This document shows, in pieces, positions 15,769 through 22,370 of a stretch of 22,370 bases of DNA. A program made the position numbers and the translations under genes. Below the pieces are notes generated by a model. It did not search any database, was not told where the DNA came from, and saw nothing but the letters and a program-made list of their open reading frames with translations. Position 1 is the stretch's first letter. Each line of letters opens with the position of its first letter. Source of the stretch: Methanobacteriaceae archaeon (GTDB lineage: Archaea > Methanobacteriota > Methanobacteria > Methanobacteriales > Methanobacteriaceae); assembly GCA_030681145.1 (NCBI GenBank), contig JAUXXK010000218.1, positions 1-22,370 on the forward strand, in the 5' to 3' direction.

Positions 15769-16257
15769 ATGGAAGGAAACGTATGGAAGTTTGGAGATGA
15801 TATTGATACAGATATAATCATACCTGGACGTTATTTAGTAGTTATAGATCCTAAAGAACTTGCTAAACACGTCATGGAAGGTCTAGATCCGGAATTTCAT
15901 GAAAAAGTTAATGAAGGAGATTTTATTGTGGGGGGGAAAAATTTTGGATGTGGTTCATCTCGTGAACATGCCCCACTTGCATTGAAAGGTGCGGGAATAT
16001 CCGCAGTTATTGCCGAATCATTTGCCCGTATCTTCTACAGAAACTCTATAAATGTAGGGATACCACTTTTAGAAGCTCCTGGAATATCTAATCACTTGGA
16101 TACTGGAGATAAAATTGAGATAGATATGGATAAAGGAGTTATACGGAAGTTAAAAAGTGGGGAAGAATATGAATTCCAAAAACTTCCAGAATTCATGCTG
16201 GAAATTCTCAATAAGGGAGGTTTAATCCCTTATGTTAAAGAACAGATGAATAAATAA
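15769..16257 (+). CDS. leuD: 3-isopropylmalate dehydratase small subunit (LeuD/HacB family)
   Basis: Small subunit that forms the substrate-specificity half of the active site with LeuC. The 162-residue protein has the swivelling-domain motifs WKFGDDIDTDIIIPGRYL (6-23), GGKNFGCGSSREHAP (55-69, C61), AESFARIFYRNSINVGIPLLEA and a C-terminal GGLIPYV. The specificity loop after GR reads YLVV (22-25). In published work on M. jannaschii, YLV-type loops go with isopropylmalate isomerase and YLRT with homoaconitase, so this pair is more likely leucine-type. It starts 69 bp after leuC. The initiation region GGTGTTATTATG is identical to that of leuB. A TTTATATC element in the gap could act as a local promoter. 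Confidence 0.92.
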   Translation: MEGNVWKFGDDIDTDIIIPGRYLVVIDPKELAKHVMEGLDPEFHEKVNEGDFIVGGKNFGCGSSREHAPLALKGAGISAVIAESFARIFYRNSINVGIPLLEAPGISNHLDTGDKIEIDMDKGVIRKLKSGEEYEFQKLPEFMLEILNKGGLIPYVKEQMNK

Positions 16258-16371
16258 TTTTTCCCATTTAATAGTGTATTAAAAAAATTGATTTTGATAA
16301 GTGAGATATATCCAAATATCATATAGTTAAATGATAAATTTTATATATTGAAAATTGCTCCTGGTGTTATT

Positions 16372-17361
16372 ATGTACAAAATATCTGTCATACCTGGCGA
16401 CGGTATAGGAAAAGAAGTAATGGAAGCAACTCTCCATATAATGGAAGCTGTTGACTTAAATTTTGATTATGAATTTACAGATGCTGGTGATGAATACGCT
16501 GCAAAAAGTGGAATACCATTATCTGAAGAAACTATTGACATTGTAAGAAGCTCTGATTCTTGTCTGTTTGGAGCTGCTGGCGAAAGTGCAGCTGATGTTA
16601 TTGTTAAAATGAGGCAAGAATTGAATCTTTACGCAAATCTAAGACCGGTTAAGTCTTATCCCGGAACAAAAAGTTTATTTAGCAATCTAGACTTTGTAAT
16701 TGTTCGGGAAAACACTGAAGGAATGTATAGTGGAATAGAGGAAGAAACCGAAGAGGGAGCCACGGCTACGAGAATTATTACCCGTAAAGCTTCAGAACGA
16801 ATATCAAAATTCGGGTTTGAATATGCTGTAAAAACCGGACGAAAAACTGTAACGGCCGTTCACAAAGCTAATGTCCTCAAAAAAACAGATGGGGTTTTCA
16901 AAGAAAGCTTCTACAAAATTGCCCAAAACTATCCACAACTTAAATCTAATGATTTTTATGTAGATGCTACAGCCATGTACTTTTTAACCAAGCCAGAAAT
17001 TTTTGATGTTATTGTCACCACCAACCTTTTTGGAGACATTTTATCAGATGAAGGGGCGGGATTAGTAGGAGGGTTGGGATTAATACCTTCTGCAAATATT
17101 GGAGATAAATTAGGATTATTCGAACCTGTTCATGGGTCAGCACCGCTTTTAGCAGGTAAAGGAGTTGCTAACCCGTCAGCCATGATTTTATCAGCAGCTT
17201 TGATGCTAAATTATCTTGATGAAGTTGAAGAAGCTAAAAAAATTGAAAAAGCGGTTGTAAAAACACTTGCTGAAGGAAAAATTGTTACTAGAGATATGGG
17301 AGGCAATGCTTCCACCATGAAAATGGCCAAAGAAGTAAAAAAGAATTTAGAAAATCTTTAA
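16372..17361 (+). CDS. leuB: 3-isopropylmalate dehydrogenase (LeuB/AksF family)
   Basis: NAD-dependent beta-decarboxylating dehydrogenase that follows the LeuCD step. The protein has 329 residues from the ATG at 16372-16374. It has ISVIPGDGIGKEV at the N-terminus, the substrate-loop arginine region LRPVKSYPG, FVIVRENTEGMYSG, an AVHKANVLKKTDG segment, VTTNLFGDILSDEGAGLVGGLG, and the nucleotide-site FEPVHGSAP...GKGVANP. These are standard for the family. An in-frame TTG at 16348 would add eight residues ahead of a GGTG site that belongs to the ATG, so the ATG is preferred. Leucine and coenzyme B versions (LeuB, AksF) are hard to separate by eye; linkage to YLVV-type leuD favours leucine. Confidence 0.92.
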   Translation: MYKISVIPGDGIGKEVMEATLHIMEAVDLNFDYEFTDAGDEYAAKSGIPLSEETIDIVRSSDSCLFGAAGESAADVIVKMRQELNLYANLRPVKSYPGTKSLFSNLDFVIVRENTEGMYSGIEEETEEGATATRIITRKASERISKFGFEYAVKTGRKTVTAVHKANVLKKTDGVFKESFYKIAQNYPQLKSNDFYVDATAMYFLTKPEIFDVIVTTNLFGDILSDEGAGLVGGLGLIPSANIGDKLGLFEPVHGSAPLLAGKGVANPSAMILSAALMLNYLDEVEEAKKIEKAVVKTLAEGKIVTRDMGGNASTMKMAKEVKKNLENL

Positions 17362-17373
17362 TAATTTAAATAA

Positions 17374-17387
17374 TTTTTTTTTATTTA
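17374..17387 (+). terminator. Oligo-T tract after leuB
   Basis: A run of nine T (17374-17382) followed by ATTT starts 12 nt after the leuB stop. It is a plausible archaeal termination site between leuB and the cysteine desulfurase gene. Confidence 0.45.
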
Positions 17388-17442
17388 AAAATCATTTAAC
17401 AATTGTTAAGTAGTGATAATTAATTCCGTGTTGATTAGAGAA

Positions 17443-17452
17443 CTTATAAATT
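17443..17452 (+). promoter_or_regulatory. Candidate TATA box for the cysteine desulfurase gene
   Basis: CTTATAAATT lies about 85 nt before the ATG at 17533, implying a leader of about 55 nt. Together with the T tract after leuB it suggests that the desulfurase gene has its own transcript. Another TATA-like stretch (17491-17499) is too close to the start unless the leader is very short. Confidence 0.35.
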
Positions 17453-17532
17453 AAAGAACTTAAATTAATAGAGTGATAATAATAATATTAAAATATATAA
17501 TTATTCTTATTTAAAACAATGGAGGGAATACA

Positions 17533-18732
17533 ATGAAAACTGATGATGTAAGAGCAGATATTCCCCTTTTAGAAAAATTTATTTATTTAGATGCTGCCAG
17601 CACAACACCCACACCGAAACCGGTTGTAGAAGCCATGTGTGATTATTTTTATAATTATAATGCCAATACAGGAAGAGGAGCCTATAAAATTGCAATTAAG
17701 GCCACTCAAAAAGTTAAAGACGCTAGATTAAAGGTTGCGAGATTTATTAATGCTAGTCCGGAAGAAATTGTTTTCACTAAAAATACCACCGAAGCCATAA
17801 ACATTGTGGCCCAAGGACTTAATTTTGAAAAAGGGGATTCCATTGTAGTGCCCAACATAGAACATCACTCTAATTTTTTACCTTGGCTGAATCTTAAAAA
17901 AAAAGGAGTTAATATAAAAATAGTAAAAGCAGATTCCTATGGGATAATAGATCCTTCTGTTATTGGAGAAGCAATAGATGAAAGTACACGTTTAGTTGCA
18001 GTAACTCATGTTTCCAATGCTTTGGGATCCGTTCAGGACGTTTATGAAATTGGTAATATATCTCATGATAATAATTCATTATATTTGATAGATGCCGCAC
18101 AATCTGTGGGTCATATGAAAATAGATGTTAAAAAAATGAAAGCTGATTTTGTGGCTTTTCCAGGGCATAAAGGGACATTAGGTCCGGTTGGTACAGGTTT
18201 TCTTTATTGTGATCAAGCACAAGCTAAAAACTTAAATTCCTGTGCTTTAGGTGGGGGAACCGTTGCAAATGTTTCTGAAAATGATTTCCAACTAGAATCA
18301 TTTCCAACTAGATTTGAAGCCGGAACTAAAAACATTGCGGGTTTTATAGGATTAGGTGCTTCAGTAGATTATATTAATCGAATTGGGTTAGAAAAAATAG
18401 AAAAACATGGCATTAGGTTAACTAAAGAGCTTTACACTACATTATCTTCAATAAATAATGTAAAATGCTATGGCGATCCCCAAAATATTTATGGTATTGT
18501 ATCATTTAACATTAATAATATGAATCCCCATGATGTGGCTAAAATTTTGGATGAAATACGTGGAATCTGTGTTAGAAGTGGCCATCATTGTGCCATTCCA
18601 GCTATAAAACATATTGGTGCCTATGAACAGGGTGGTACTGTAAGGGCTTCCATCCATTATTACAACACATCTGAAGAAGTTCAAAAATTAGGTGAAACAG
18701 TAGAAGAGATTGCAAAAACATTTGGAGTGTAG
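17533..18732 (+). CDS. Cysteine desulfurase, SufS/CsdA group
   Basis: PLP enzyme that removes sulfur from cysteine as an enzyme-bound persulfide for iron-sulfur cluster assembly and thiolation. The 399-residue protein has YLDAASTTPTPKPV (18-31), GRGAYKIA (48-55), the TKNTTEAIN cofactor region (82-90), IEHHSNFLPW (109-118), DAAQSVGH (187-194), the PLP lysine K213 in PGHKGTLGPVGTGFLY, RFEAGTKN (260-267) and the catalytic Cys C353 in RSGHHCAIP. The RSGHHCA motif and length place it in the SufS group rather than IscS. No SufE/SufU partner or SufBCD is adjacent. The ATG follows GGAGGG (17521-17526) with a 6-nt spacer. Downstream come a 27-codon membrane ORF and ribH. Confidence 0.93.
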   Translation: MKTDDVRADIPLLEKFIYLDAASTTPTPKPVVEAMCDYFYNYNANTGRGAYKIAIKATQKVKDARLKVARFINASPEEIVFTKNTTEAINIVAQGLNFEKGDSIVVPNIEHHSNFLPWLNLKKKGVNIKIVKADSYGIIDPSVIGEAIDESTRLVAVTHVSNALGSVQDVYEIGNISHDNNSLYLIDAAQSVGHMKIDVKKMKADFVAFPGHKGTLGPVGTGFLYCDQAQAKNLNSCALGGGTVANVSENDFQLESFPTRFEAGTKNIAGFIGLGASVDYINRIGLEKIEKHGIRLTKELYTTLSSINNVKCYGDPQNIYGIVSFNINNMNPHDVAKILDEIRGICVRSGHHCAIPAIKHIGAYEQGGTVRASIHYYNTSEEVQKLGETVEEIAKTFGV

Positions 18733-18737
18733 AGAAT

Positions 18738-18821
18738 ATGGATAAAGTGCAAGCAATAGCTCTTTTTATAATATTTCTAATGGTTGGCAGCATGGTTGCA
18801 TTTGCTGTGTTAATGATTTAA
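18738..18821 (+). CDS. 27-residue single-pass membrane microprotein (candidate)
   Basis: A short open frame from ATG 18738-18740 to TAA 18819-18821 begins 5 nt after the desulfurase stop. It encodes MDKVQAIALFIIFLMVGSMV followed by AFAVLMI, in other words a short polar start and one hydrophobic helix of about 22 residues. A GGAGTG sequence overlapping the end of the desulfurase gene (18724-18729) can serve as ribosome-binding site. Position and tight spacing suggest translation coupled to the desulfurase. Small membrane proteins like this are often missed by annotation. The function is unknown; conservation downstream of the orthologous gene in relatives would be needed to confirm it. Confidence 0.5.
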   Translation: MDKVQAIALFIIFLMVGSMVAFAVLMI

Positions 18822-18912
18822 ATTATAAACAGTAATAAGATTAAAAAATTATACCTTAATTTAAATTGAAAGTATATTAAAAATAATAATATCTCATAGG
18901 GAGGTAGATTAA

Positions 18913-19323
18913 ATGGTTAATGTAAGAATTGGAGCAGTTGTAGCAGAATTTAATTATGATATTACTAACATGATGCTAGAACTTGCTAGAGAACATGCAA
19001 AATTTTTAGATTCCGAGATAACCGAAGTAATTACAGTGCCAGGAGTCTTTGACATGCCTCTAGCCATAAAAAAACTTTTAAAGCAGGAAAATATCGATGC
19101 AGTTATTACACTGGGAGCAGTTATTGAAGGATCAACAAATCATGATCAGATAGTGGTGCAACATGCCTCTAGGAAAATAGCAGATTTAGCACTCGAATAT
19201 GACAAACCAGTTTCTCTCGGAATCTCCGGACCAGGTATGACTAGAATAGAAGCACACCAGCGCGTTGAATATGGAAAAAGATCTGTCGAAGCTGTTGTTA
19301 AAATGTGTGATAGGCTAAAATGA
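18913..19323 (+). CDS. ribH: 6,7-dimethyl-8-ribityllumazine synthase
   Basis: Makes the lumazine precursor of riboflavin from the ribityl-aminopyrimidine and dihydroxybutanone phosphate; in methanogens the pathway also feeds F420 and flavin needs. The 136-residue archaeal form shows AEFNYDIT (11-18), the VPGVFDMPLAIKKL segment (43-56) and GAVIEGSTNHDQIV (68-81), where the His after the Thr-Asn pair is the catalytic histidine position. The C-terminal part contains ISGPGMTRIEAHQRVEYGKR. The ATG at 18913 follows a strong GGGAGGT (18899-18905) with a 7-nt spacer. No other riboflavin gene is adjacent. A TATTTTTT tract at 19348-19355 may end its transcript. Confidence 0.95.
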   Translation: MVNVRIGAVVAEFNYDITNMMLELAREHAKFLDSEITEVITVPGVFDMPLAIKKLLKQENIDAVITLGAVIEGSTNHDQIVVQHASRKIADLALEYDKPVSLGISGPGMTRIEAHQRVEYGKRSVEAVVKMCDRLK

Positions 19324-19524
19324 TTTTAAAGATTATATTCAATTTTATATTTTTTAAATCTACTTATTAAGAGCCTATTTAATTATTATTTTTCTTTATC
19401 CACTTTGAGAAAGTATTCTTTTAAATATAATATAAATGAATATTTTAAATATATTATATTAAAATAATAAAAACAAATAATAATTCAATAGATTTTAAAT
19501 TTTTGACCGTTTAGAGGTATTTTA

Positions 19525-20457
19525 ATGGAAATATTAAGTCCCCAAGATCTAAAAGAAAAATTTAATGACCCATGGATCTCCCCTTATCATAAAGTGATTA
19601 CCATGGTAGATCAAGAATTGGTAGAAATCGTAGAATATCATCCTTGCGTATCTGGTTCACACTGGGTAGTAAATCAATATCAGAGAACAAGTGATCTAAT
19701 TCTAAAATCATATAGAGATGGGAATAAGCATGTTTTCATAACCAAAACAGGAAAAACTCCTCTGGAATTAAAACCTAGTGTGAATGCTGCCGGTATTGAA
19801 GAGGTTGTAGTAGAAGGAGATGAAGTTCGAGTAGTTCACGCGGGGCTGGCCGGGGCTGGTGTGGGGGCAGCTATGTGCCGTGGAATGGCCGAAGGTGTAA
19901 AAAGAGTAGAATTATACGATGTTGGTGGAGGATCAAAATTGGGAAAAGCCGCAGTAGTCACACCTCGTATGGAAAAAATTGTACTGGGATTGGATGATAC
20001 TGATACAAAAGACGAAGGTGCTACATGGACTATGGCCCACAATATGGGTATGGAACTTGCCAAATTTGGTTTTCAATATATAGATCATGTTATTGTACAG
20101 TTATATCCTCATAATCCTCATAAAACTCAAAATTGTGTTTCTGTGGCATTAACTTTTGCGGTTAAACCTGGGGAAAAAAATAAATTGATAGAAAAAGCTA
20201 TCAAAATTCTAAAAGAAAAAACTCTTTCTCAAAAAACGGCCATCGCAGTTTTAGAAGGGATTAATATCCCCTTAACTTTGAGAGAATATGCTGAAAGAAC
20301 AAAAAAATCCATGATCTATGTAGATGAAGCTGAGAAAGTAGCAAAGGAATTAGGAATTGAACTAATCGAAATTACTGGTTCACAAGGTAAAATAGGAGCT
20401 TTAGCAGCATTAGGACTTTATGATGACGTTGAAGAAGCTGTAAAAGTATATTATTAA
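19525..20457 (+). CDS. Methanogenesis marker protein 11
   Basis: A 310-residue protein of the family found in methanogens and named methanogenesis marker 11; its function is not established. Visible features: an N-terminal segment DPWISPYHKVITMVDQELVE; a Gly/Ala-rich stretch HAGLAGAGVGAAMCRGMAEG (105-124); the motif GLDDTDTKDEGATW (155-168); and a C-terminal GSQGKIGALAALGL (285-298). The GLDDTD and the IGALAA(I/L)G ending recall TiaS, the archaeal enzyme that adds agmatine to the wobble base of tRNA-Ile2, so this may be a divergent relative with an ATP-dependent role. That link is inference. The ATG follows GAGGT (19514-19518) with a 6-nt spacer. It is convergent with the glycosyltransferase gene. 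Confidence 0.88.
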   Translation: MEILSPQDLKEKFNDPWISPYHKVITMVDQELVEIVEYHPCVSGSHWVVNQYQRTSDLILKSYRDGNKHVFITKTGKTPLELKPSVNAAGIEEVVVEGDEVRVVHAGLAGAGVGAAMCRGMAEGVKRVELYDVGGGSKLGKAAVVTPRMEKIVLGLDDTDTKDEGATWTMAHNMGMELAKFGFQYIDHVIVQLYPHNPHKTQNCVSVALTFAVKPGEKNKLIEKAIKILKEKTLSQKTAIAVLEGINIPLTLREYAERTKKSMIYVDEAEKVAKELGIELIEITGSQGKIGALAALGLYDDVEEAVKVYY

Positions 20458-20490
20458 TTCATAAATTATGAAGTTAAAAACCCTTCAATT

Positions 20491-20516
20491 ATTGTATTTA
20501 AAAAAATAAAAAGAAG
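20491..20516 (-). terminator. Oligo-T tract after the glycosyltransferase gene
   Basis: Directly after the stop of the minus-strand glycosyltransferase gene the strand reads CTTCTTTTTATTTTTTTAAA. This T-rich run is suited to archaeal termination. A short near-palindrome, TTCATAAATTATGAA (about 20458-20472), lies just beyond the marker 11 stop on the opposite side of the 59-bp convergent gap. Confidence 0.4.
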
Positions 20517-22259
20517 TTAATTCAATGAACCAGTTATATTAAAGTTCAAAAATTTGCCGGAAGATGCTGGAACAAATTTAATATCACTATTAGCTTCATT
20601 TTCAATCTGAATTTTTATTTCATGGGTCCCCCAGTATATAAAATACTCTTTTAAGAAGTTTTTTTGAGAAAATTGTATAGTTCTTACTTTTTCACCATTA
20701 ATGTAAACAGAATAAAAACTATTATTCATTATACCAGAAGTTGTGGCTAATTTTTCATTATCAAGGTAAATATTAACTTGTCGACCAGTTTCTGGGGCAT
20801 TTTGAATCAAAATACCCTCCTGAAGAGTAATGTTACCTGTTTTTGATCCTTCTATAGGAAGATTTCTCTGGGCATGAACATTATTAAAGATTTTTCGCAG
20901 GTTTCCATCTTGTATAACATCTCCTACATTAATATCAAGAATTTTTCTAATCTGTAAAGGTATTCGGATTATATTATTTTCACCAGGCCTAGACTCATCC
21001 AGAATATACACACGGCCATTCAAATAAATTTTATCCCCATGTTTTAAACCCAAGGTGTCTAATGCCTCTGCAGATATTCTTATAATAGTATTCTCATTTT
21101 CCAGAGCGCTATCAACAGTATATGGGCCCCTAACATCAAAAGTTCTATTATCTGAAGAATTTTTCCAGATTATGAGGTTTCCAGAGTTTGGTTCTATAGA
21201 TATTTTACCATCATCCACATTTACTGCTCCTAAAAGGGTGGAAAGCATAGCAATCAAAATAATACCAGACACAAGTATAGGAAAATGCATATAAGTAAAT
21301 GATTTTAAAGATTTTGTGCGTCCTTCCTGTCTTACCATTGTGTTTAAAGATCTTTTTATTAATTTAAATATGTAATATATTGCCATTAGCATCCCAACAA
21401 TGGCGGTAATTATCCAAATAGTGGGAGGTATAATACGAATAAAAAATACTCCAAAAACACCAAGAGATGCCAATGAAAGGCCCAATATTCCCATACGAAT
21501 ATATTTTCCCATAGAATCCATCATGGTTACCCGCCCATATTCCATGGCCCTATCCACAATGGTACGTACCACTTCATTAGCCACCAAATTAAGATCTGTC
21601 AAACTGGACATTTGATGTTTAATGTGTCCTATGTCCACTTCTTTAATATTTAGTCCATGTACATCTGCATCTAGTACAATTCCTACATCTACCCCATAAT
21701 CCTCTTCAAACCGAATTTTATTTAAAGAAGACCTTTTAGCCGCGAATTGGCCGCTTAATGGTTGATCAAACTTAATTTCAGGAAAGAAGAAGTTTAAAAG
21801 AGGTTTTGCTGTTAATTCTGTTACTCTGCCAGCTTCTCTTTTAAATTTGGTCTTGGTAATGTCTGCTTTGCCCTCCAAAATAGGTTTTATAATATTATCC
21901 ACCTGATTAATAGTTAAATTTTGCAAATCCGCGTCTATAAAAACCACTATATCTCCTTTTGAATGTTTAAAGCCGGTTTTAAGGGCAGCACCTTTTCCTT
22001 GATTGGTAGTATGTCTAATAATACTAGCTCCGGACATCTTTGCTTTTTCATATGTATTATCTGATGAACCATCATCTACTACCAGAACTTCATGTACATA
22101 TTTACAAGAAAGTGCAGTTTTTACTACATGACCCACAGTTTTTTCCTCGTTATATGCAGGTATAACTACTGAAACATGTAATGGGTTCTTGGAATCACTT
22201 TTTTTTATAGTAGCTAGTAGGAATATAATTATAATAATCAACCAATACAAATTTTGCAC
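20517..22259 (-). CDS. Membrane glycosyltransferase with GpgS-like catalytic domain and extracytoplasmic C-terminal domain
   Basis: A 580-residue membrane protein. After one N-terminal helix (about 4-17) comes a family-2-type glycosyltransferase domain (28-245): SVVIPAYNEEKTVGHVV, VVDDGSSDNT, NQGKGAALKTG and the DxD-like FIDADLQN (108-113). The stretch KREAGRVTELTAKPLLNFFF plus QPLSGQFAAKRS closely follows glucosyl-3-phosphoglycerate synthase-like enzymes. Helices at about 254-274, 280-299 and 325-346 follow. Basic loops (KKSDSK; 299-319) put the catalytic domain inside and residues 347-580 outside. That outer part has two AbrB-like repeats (390-413 and 429-452). The sugar acceptor is unknown; it could act in a surface or lipid glycosylation pathway. 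Start is GTG at 22257-22259; a TTG at 22248-22250, 6 nt after GAGGTG, is an alternative. Confidence 0.85.
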   Translation of the reverse strand: MQNLYWLIIIIIFLLATIKKSDSKNPLHVSVVIPAYNEEKTVGHVVKTALSCKYVHEVLVVDDGSSDNTYEKAKMSGASIIRHTTNQGKGAALKTGFKHSKGDIVVFIDADLQNLTINQVDNIIKPILEGKADITKTKFKREAGRVTELTAKPLLNFFFPEIKFDQPLSGQFAAKRSSLNKIRFEEDYGVDVGIVLDADVHGLNIKEVDIGHIKHQMSSLTDLNLVANEVVRTIVDRAMEYGRVTMMDSMGKYIRMGILGLSLASLGVFGVFFIRIIPPTIWIITAIVGMLMAIYYIFKLIKRSLNTMVRQEGRTKSLKSFTYMHFPILVSGIILIAMLSTLLGAVNVDDGKISIEPNSGNLIIWKNSSDNRTFDVRGPYTVDSALENENTIIRISAEALDTLGLKHGDKIYLNGRVYILDESRPGENNIIRIPLQIRKILDINVGDVIQDGNLRKIFNNVHAQRNLPIEGSKTGNITLQEGILIQNAPETGRQVNIYLDNEKLATTSGIMNNSFYSVYINGEKVRTIQFSQKNFLKEYFIYWGTHEIKIQIENEANSDIKFVPASSGKFLNFNITGSLN

Positions 22260-22370
22260 CTCATCTCAAAAATCATTAATGATATTTTTATCCCTAAAAT
22301 AGATTTGTGGTTCATGATCTTGAATCTATGTGAATAATTAATTAATTTATAAAATTTTTATTATTTTAAT

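Noticed and set aside
16348..16371. TTG start for leuB
   Set aside because: It adds eight residues not seen at the start of LeuB proteins and overlaps the GGTG site of the ATG at 16372. The ATG gives the expected MYKISVIPGDGIG start.
20458..20472. Near-palindrome TTCATAAATTATGAA after marker protein 11
   Set aside because: It could be a hairpin, but it is short and purely AT-rich in its centre, and no U tract follows on the plus strand. Evidence is too weak for a separate terminator.
1..22370. CRISPR arrays, insertion sequences, integrases, tRNA or rRNA genes
   Set aside because: No regularly spaced repeats, transposase or integrase motifs, terminal inverted repeats with target duplications, or G/C-rich cloverleaf-like stretches were found when scanning the gaps. 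I cannot run tRNAscan or repeat finders, so very divergent cases could be missed.

Overview
This window comes from an AT-rich methanogenic archaeon, most likely a member of the Methanobacteriales (Methanobacterium or a close relative). Methanogen-specific genes support this: a stand-alone HdrA of the expected 659 residues, a methanogenesis marker 11 protein, a DmrB/AfpA-type iron-sulfur flavoprotein and an archaeal S-adenosylmethionine synthetase. RadA and a single-chain multi-OB replication protein A mark it as archaeal. From memory, the order hdrA - radA - rpa - leuC - leuD - leuB - cysteine desulfurase - ribH matches the block around MTH1381-MTH1390 of Methanothermobacter thermautotrophicus. 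Intergenic DNA is very AT-rich. Genes start mostly from ATG behind GGAGG/GGTG-like sites, and several have recognisable archaeal TATA boxes.

Layout. Positions 1-2026 (minus) hold isoleucyl-tRNA synthetase, cut by the window edge. Then come metK (2385-3590, minus), a DUF192 protein (3835-4203, plus), a small frameshifted HEAT-like gene fragment (4312-4384, minus), a DmrB/AfpA-type flavoprotein (4514-5206, minus), a small zinc-ribbon lipoprotein (5621-5971, minus), glyA (6119-7387, minus), a decayed unidentified reading frame (7580-7882, minus) and hdrA (8102-10081, minus). The recombination/replication pair radA (10431-11366) and rpa (11472-13844) follows, also on minus. A regulatory-looking gap leads into the plus-strand run leuC (14443-15699), leuD (15769-16257), leuB (16372-17361), a SufS-type cysteine desulfurase (17533-18732), a 27-codon membrane microprotein (18738-18821), ribH (18913-19323) and marker protein 11 (19525-20457). 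A membrane glycosyltransferase (20517-22259, minus) ends the window, convergent with marker 11.

How the genes fit together. Most are core housekeeping or methanogenic genes: one-carbon and cofactor metabolism (metK, glyA, the flavoprotein, ribH), energy metabolism (hdrA), leucine or 2-oxoacid chain elongation (leuCDB), sulfur mobilisation (SufS) and DNA maintenance (radA, rpa). I see no mobile element, CRISPR array, tRNA or rRNA, and no defence system. The parts most worth a second look are modest: a GpgS-like glycosyltransferase fused to an outward-facing domain with two AbrB-like hairpin repeats; a Cys/His-rich insertion in IleRS; a six-OB RPA with a duplicated module; a TiaS-like signature in marker 11; the 27-residue membrane ORF; a leader stem that could mask the hdrA ribosome-binding site; and two gene fossils in intergenic DNA.
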